This document shows positions 5,975 to 7,430 of a DNA stretch of 7,430 nucleotides, in pieces. The notes under the pieces are model-generated. The model searched no databases, was not told the DNA's origin, and worked only from the letters and a program-made list of their open reading frames with translations. The stretch spans positions 1 to 7,430 of the forward strand of contig QQUD01000111.1 in assembly GCA_008501785.1 (NCBI GenBank). The letters are read 5' to 3'. The translations under genes were made by a program, and so were the position numbers. Each line of letters opens with the position of its first letter. Position 1 is the stretch's first letter. The DNA is from Chloroflexota bacterium (GTDB taxonomy: Bacteria > Chloroflexota > Anaerolineae > Promineifilales > Promineifilaceae).

Positions 5975-6047
5975 CCCATCTTATACTATGCTATTTTTCG
6001 TTTTCCCGATTGCCAGATTTTCCAATCTTGGATTATCCATTTCTAGA

Positions 6048-6446
6048 TTAAGTGATGTACAGATCGTCGTCATCCCCATCATCAAAGTCAAAATCGTCGT
6101 CATCAATATCTTCATCATCTAGTTTGACATAATCCATTGGCAAAGAGACCCACAAATGCAAAAGCGGCCCTTCTTCAACTTCGCCCAATCGCAATGCTGT
6201 CACATTAATTTGGCGACGAATACGCATTTCATCGGGAAAATCTAATTTTACCGGACGTTGTTCTGTCCAGGCCAGTCGGCATCGATCTAAAATGTCTGGG
6301 CCATTGCCAGTACGCAACTGACAAGTTGCTGTGATATGGTTTTCAGGGCCTTCCTGAATCGATTGTGCCCACTCGTGGGGTGTCATCCGAAATTCAGGGG
6401 TTGGGCCTTCAATAATCGTGATCAGTTCAGGTTCTATTGCTTTCAT
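6048..6446 (-). CDS. Small protein of unknown function with an acidic C-terminal tail
   Basis: 132 residues, family not recognised. Residues 1-108 look like a soluble alpha/beta or beta-rich domain (for example ELITIIEGPTPEFRMTPHEW, NHITATCQLRTGNG, RRQINVTALRLGEVEEGPLL). There is no signal peptide or membrane segment. Residues 110-128 read DDEDIDDDDFDFDDGDDDD, 15 of 19 being Asp or Glu, followed by LYIT. Such tails are usually disordered and can bind metal ions or basic protein surfaces. AGGTGGAG (6455-6448) precedes ATG 6446 and supports the start. The gene has its own promoter and terminator and stands alone between the K+ channel gene and paaG. It is real by these signals. Any link to the channel is only by position. 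Confidence 0.85.
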   Translation of the reverse strand: MKAIEPELITIIEGPTPEFRMTPHEWAQSIQEGPENHITATCQLRTGNGPDILDRCRLAWTEQRPVKLDFPDEMRIRRQINVTALRLGEVEEGPLLHLWVSLPMDYVKLDDEDIDDDDFDFDDGDDDDLYIT

Positions 6447-6520
6447 GCTCCACCTGCTCTTTTTTAAATTTAAACGCCTATACTACTGCACTTTTTCAGC
6501 GATGCAAACGCTCACCACAA

Positions 6521-6549
6521 ATTATATGATTTTCTTATGTTTCAGTCTA
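6521..6549 (-). promoter_or_regulatory. Sigma70-type promoter of the acidic-tail gene
   Basis: A perfect -10 box TATAAT (6526-6521) lies 17 bases from TAGACT (6549-6544, four of six -35 bases). The -35 box overlaps the TAG stop codon (6549-6547) of the upstream channel gene. The leader would be about 68 bases long and contains the palindrome TTTAAATTTAAA (6463-6474). Confidence 0.55.
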
Positions 6550-7430
6550 TGAACCATTTGTCAAACGTTCTAAAGCAGCCAATTGTTCCCTCGTTCCCAA
6601 CACAATGAGCTGATCACCAACTTCCATACATGTATCGGCATCTGGCATAAAGGCAGCATCACCGGCGCGACGCAGCAAGGCCACTAACGTCACACCAGTG
6701 CGTCTCCGCACATCGGCCACCCCAACGGATTGCCCCACAAGCTGTGAACCTTTTTGAATCACAATCTCTTCCACCCACAGCTCAATGCCGCCATCTAACG
6801 TAACCACATCAAAAAAGTCGGTCACATGCGGTCGAATGACGATATTTGCCATATGTTTCCCACCAATATGGTAGGGAGACACGACCCGATTTGCCCCTGC
6901 TCGCCGCATTTTACGTTCATTTTCAGCATTGATGCTGCGCGTGACGATGTAGAGATCGGGATTAAGCGACCTGGCAGAAAGAACAATGAACAGGTTTAAA
7001 GAATCTTCGCCAGTGCAAACGACAATACCCCAGGCACGTTCAATGCCTGCCTGTATCAGCTTTTCGTCGCTGCTGGCATCACCTTCGACAAAAAACACCG
7101 TGCCTTCACGCTCACCGCTGATACTCTTTTCAGCTTCTTTATCGACCACGACAACCGCACGATTGCTGTTTTTTAACCCTTCGACGGCACTGTTTCCAAC
7201 ACGGCCGTATCCACAGACAATCACATGGCCTTCGAGCTTCTCAATTTCACGCGACATACGTCTTCTCCTGAATGTTTCGGCTAAATCAGCAGTTAGCACA
7301 TATTCCAGCAAGGTACTAAACCCATAGGCAACCACACCGACGCCAATCATGATGATGATGATGGTGAATAAACGGCCGTTACTCGACAACGGCCGCACTT
7401 CACCAAACCCCACCGTTGTCATCGTGATTG
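6547..7430 (-). CDS. Potassium channel with RCK (TrkA) domain, N-terminal part outside the window
   Basis: The frame stays open through the right edge: codons for Ile-Thr precede ATG 7422, giving ITMTTVGFGEV. This is a K+ selectivity filter (TVGFG), so the ATG is internal and the gene starts beyond the window with the first membrane helix and pore helix. Counting from Met 7422, the second membrane helix is about residues 18-43 (LFTIIIIMIGVGVVAYGFST), then a basic linker FRRRRMSR. The RCK N-domain starts at HVIVCGYGRVG (66-76), with Asp in VVVVDKE as the expected nucleotide-ribose contact, and runs to about 185. A TrkA_C domain follows (about 205-290). This is the MthK or Kch-like layout: an inner-membrane K+ channel gated by a ligand on its cytoplasmic RCK ring. 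The C-terminus is complete (TAG at 6549-6547). Ligand (Ca2+, nucleotide or other) is not readable. Two ACGGCCGT copies lie in it. Confidence 0.92.
   Translation of the reverse strand, partial: ITMTTVGFGEVRPLSSNGRLFTIIIIMIGVGVVAYGFSTLLEYVLTADLAETFRRRRMSREIEKLEGHVIVCGYGRVGNSAVEGLKNSNRAVVVVDKEAEKSISGEREGTVFFVEGDASSDEKLIQAGIERAWGIVVCTGEDSLNLFIVLSARSLNPDLYIVTRSINAENERKMRRAGANRVVSPYHIGGKHMANIVIRPHVTDFFDVVTLDGGIELWVEEIVIQKGSQLVGQSVGVADVRRRTGVTLVALLRRAGDAAFMPDADTCMEVGDQLIVLGTREQLAALERLTNGS

Larger units (their letters stand above)
912..7380. repeat. Dispersed highly iterated palindrome ACGGCCGT (12 copies)
   Basis: The octamer ACGGCCGT starts at 913, 1407, 1969, 3103, 3629, 3791, 4322, 4358, 5645, 5706, 7201 and 7372. 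Seven copies are the full 10-mer AACGGCCGTT, starting at 912, 1968, 3102, 4321, 4357, 5705 and 7371. One-mismatch relatives of the 10-mer occur at 2703 (AGCGGCCGTT) and 4669 (AACGGTCGTT). All exact copies lie in coding sequence. About 0.1 copies of a given octamer are expected by chance in this length. The entry spans the first to last 10-mer and is not one continuous element. Confidence 0.9.

Overview
The window looks like a chromosomal stretch from a bacterium of the Chloroflexota, perhaps an Anaerolineae- or Ardenticatenia-like lineage. This is an inference from gene style and from the abundance of one short palindrome, ACGGCCGT; nothing here (such as rRNA) settles the taxonomy. Six genes are on the minus strand and one is on the plus strand. 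Both ends of the window cut through genes.

Left part (1-794). Bases 1-127 hold the first 42 codons of a minus-strand protein with a Rossmann-like start, cut by the window edge. It has a Shine-Dalgarno and a good promoter whose -35 box lies in a CGCAAAG tandem repeat. The rest, up to 794, is a gene-free AT-rich stretch with an imperfect inverted repeat at 414-484.

Middle (795-4005). A minus-strand alpha/beta hydrolase (795-1580) and a plus-strand membrane protein (about 1801-3963) diverge from a spacer filled by a nested palindrome at 1595-1761. The centre of that palindrome is a pair of REP-type hairpins that differ only by one compensated base pair. The plus-strand protein has a PP2C-like domain that appears to lack metal-binding motifs, a proline-rich linker, one membrane helix, a helical stalk and a propeller-like C-terminal part. 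It ends in a very strong terminator (3970-4007).

Right part (4006-7430). All genes are on the minus strand, so transcription runs from right to left. First is a K+ channel with an RCK (TrkA) regulatory module, cut by the right edge. Next come a small protein with an acidic tail, which has its own promoter and terminator, then a PaaG-like enoyl-CoA hydratase/isomerase and a 3-hydroxyacyl-CoA dehydrogenase. The last two are consecutive-step enzymes of acyl-CoA metabolism (beta-oxidation or a phenylacetyl-CoA type route). They are separated by 184 bases of dyad-symmetric repeats.

The most unusual signal is the palindrome ACGGCCGT. It occurs 12 times, 7 of them as the full AACGGCCGTT, against roughly 0.1 expected for a random 8-mer. 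Every copy is inside a gene and in one of only two reading frames. It resembles in kind the HIP1 octamer of cyanobacteria.
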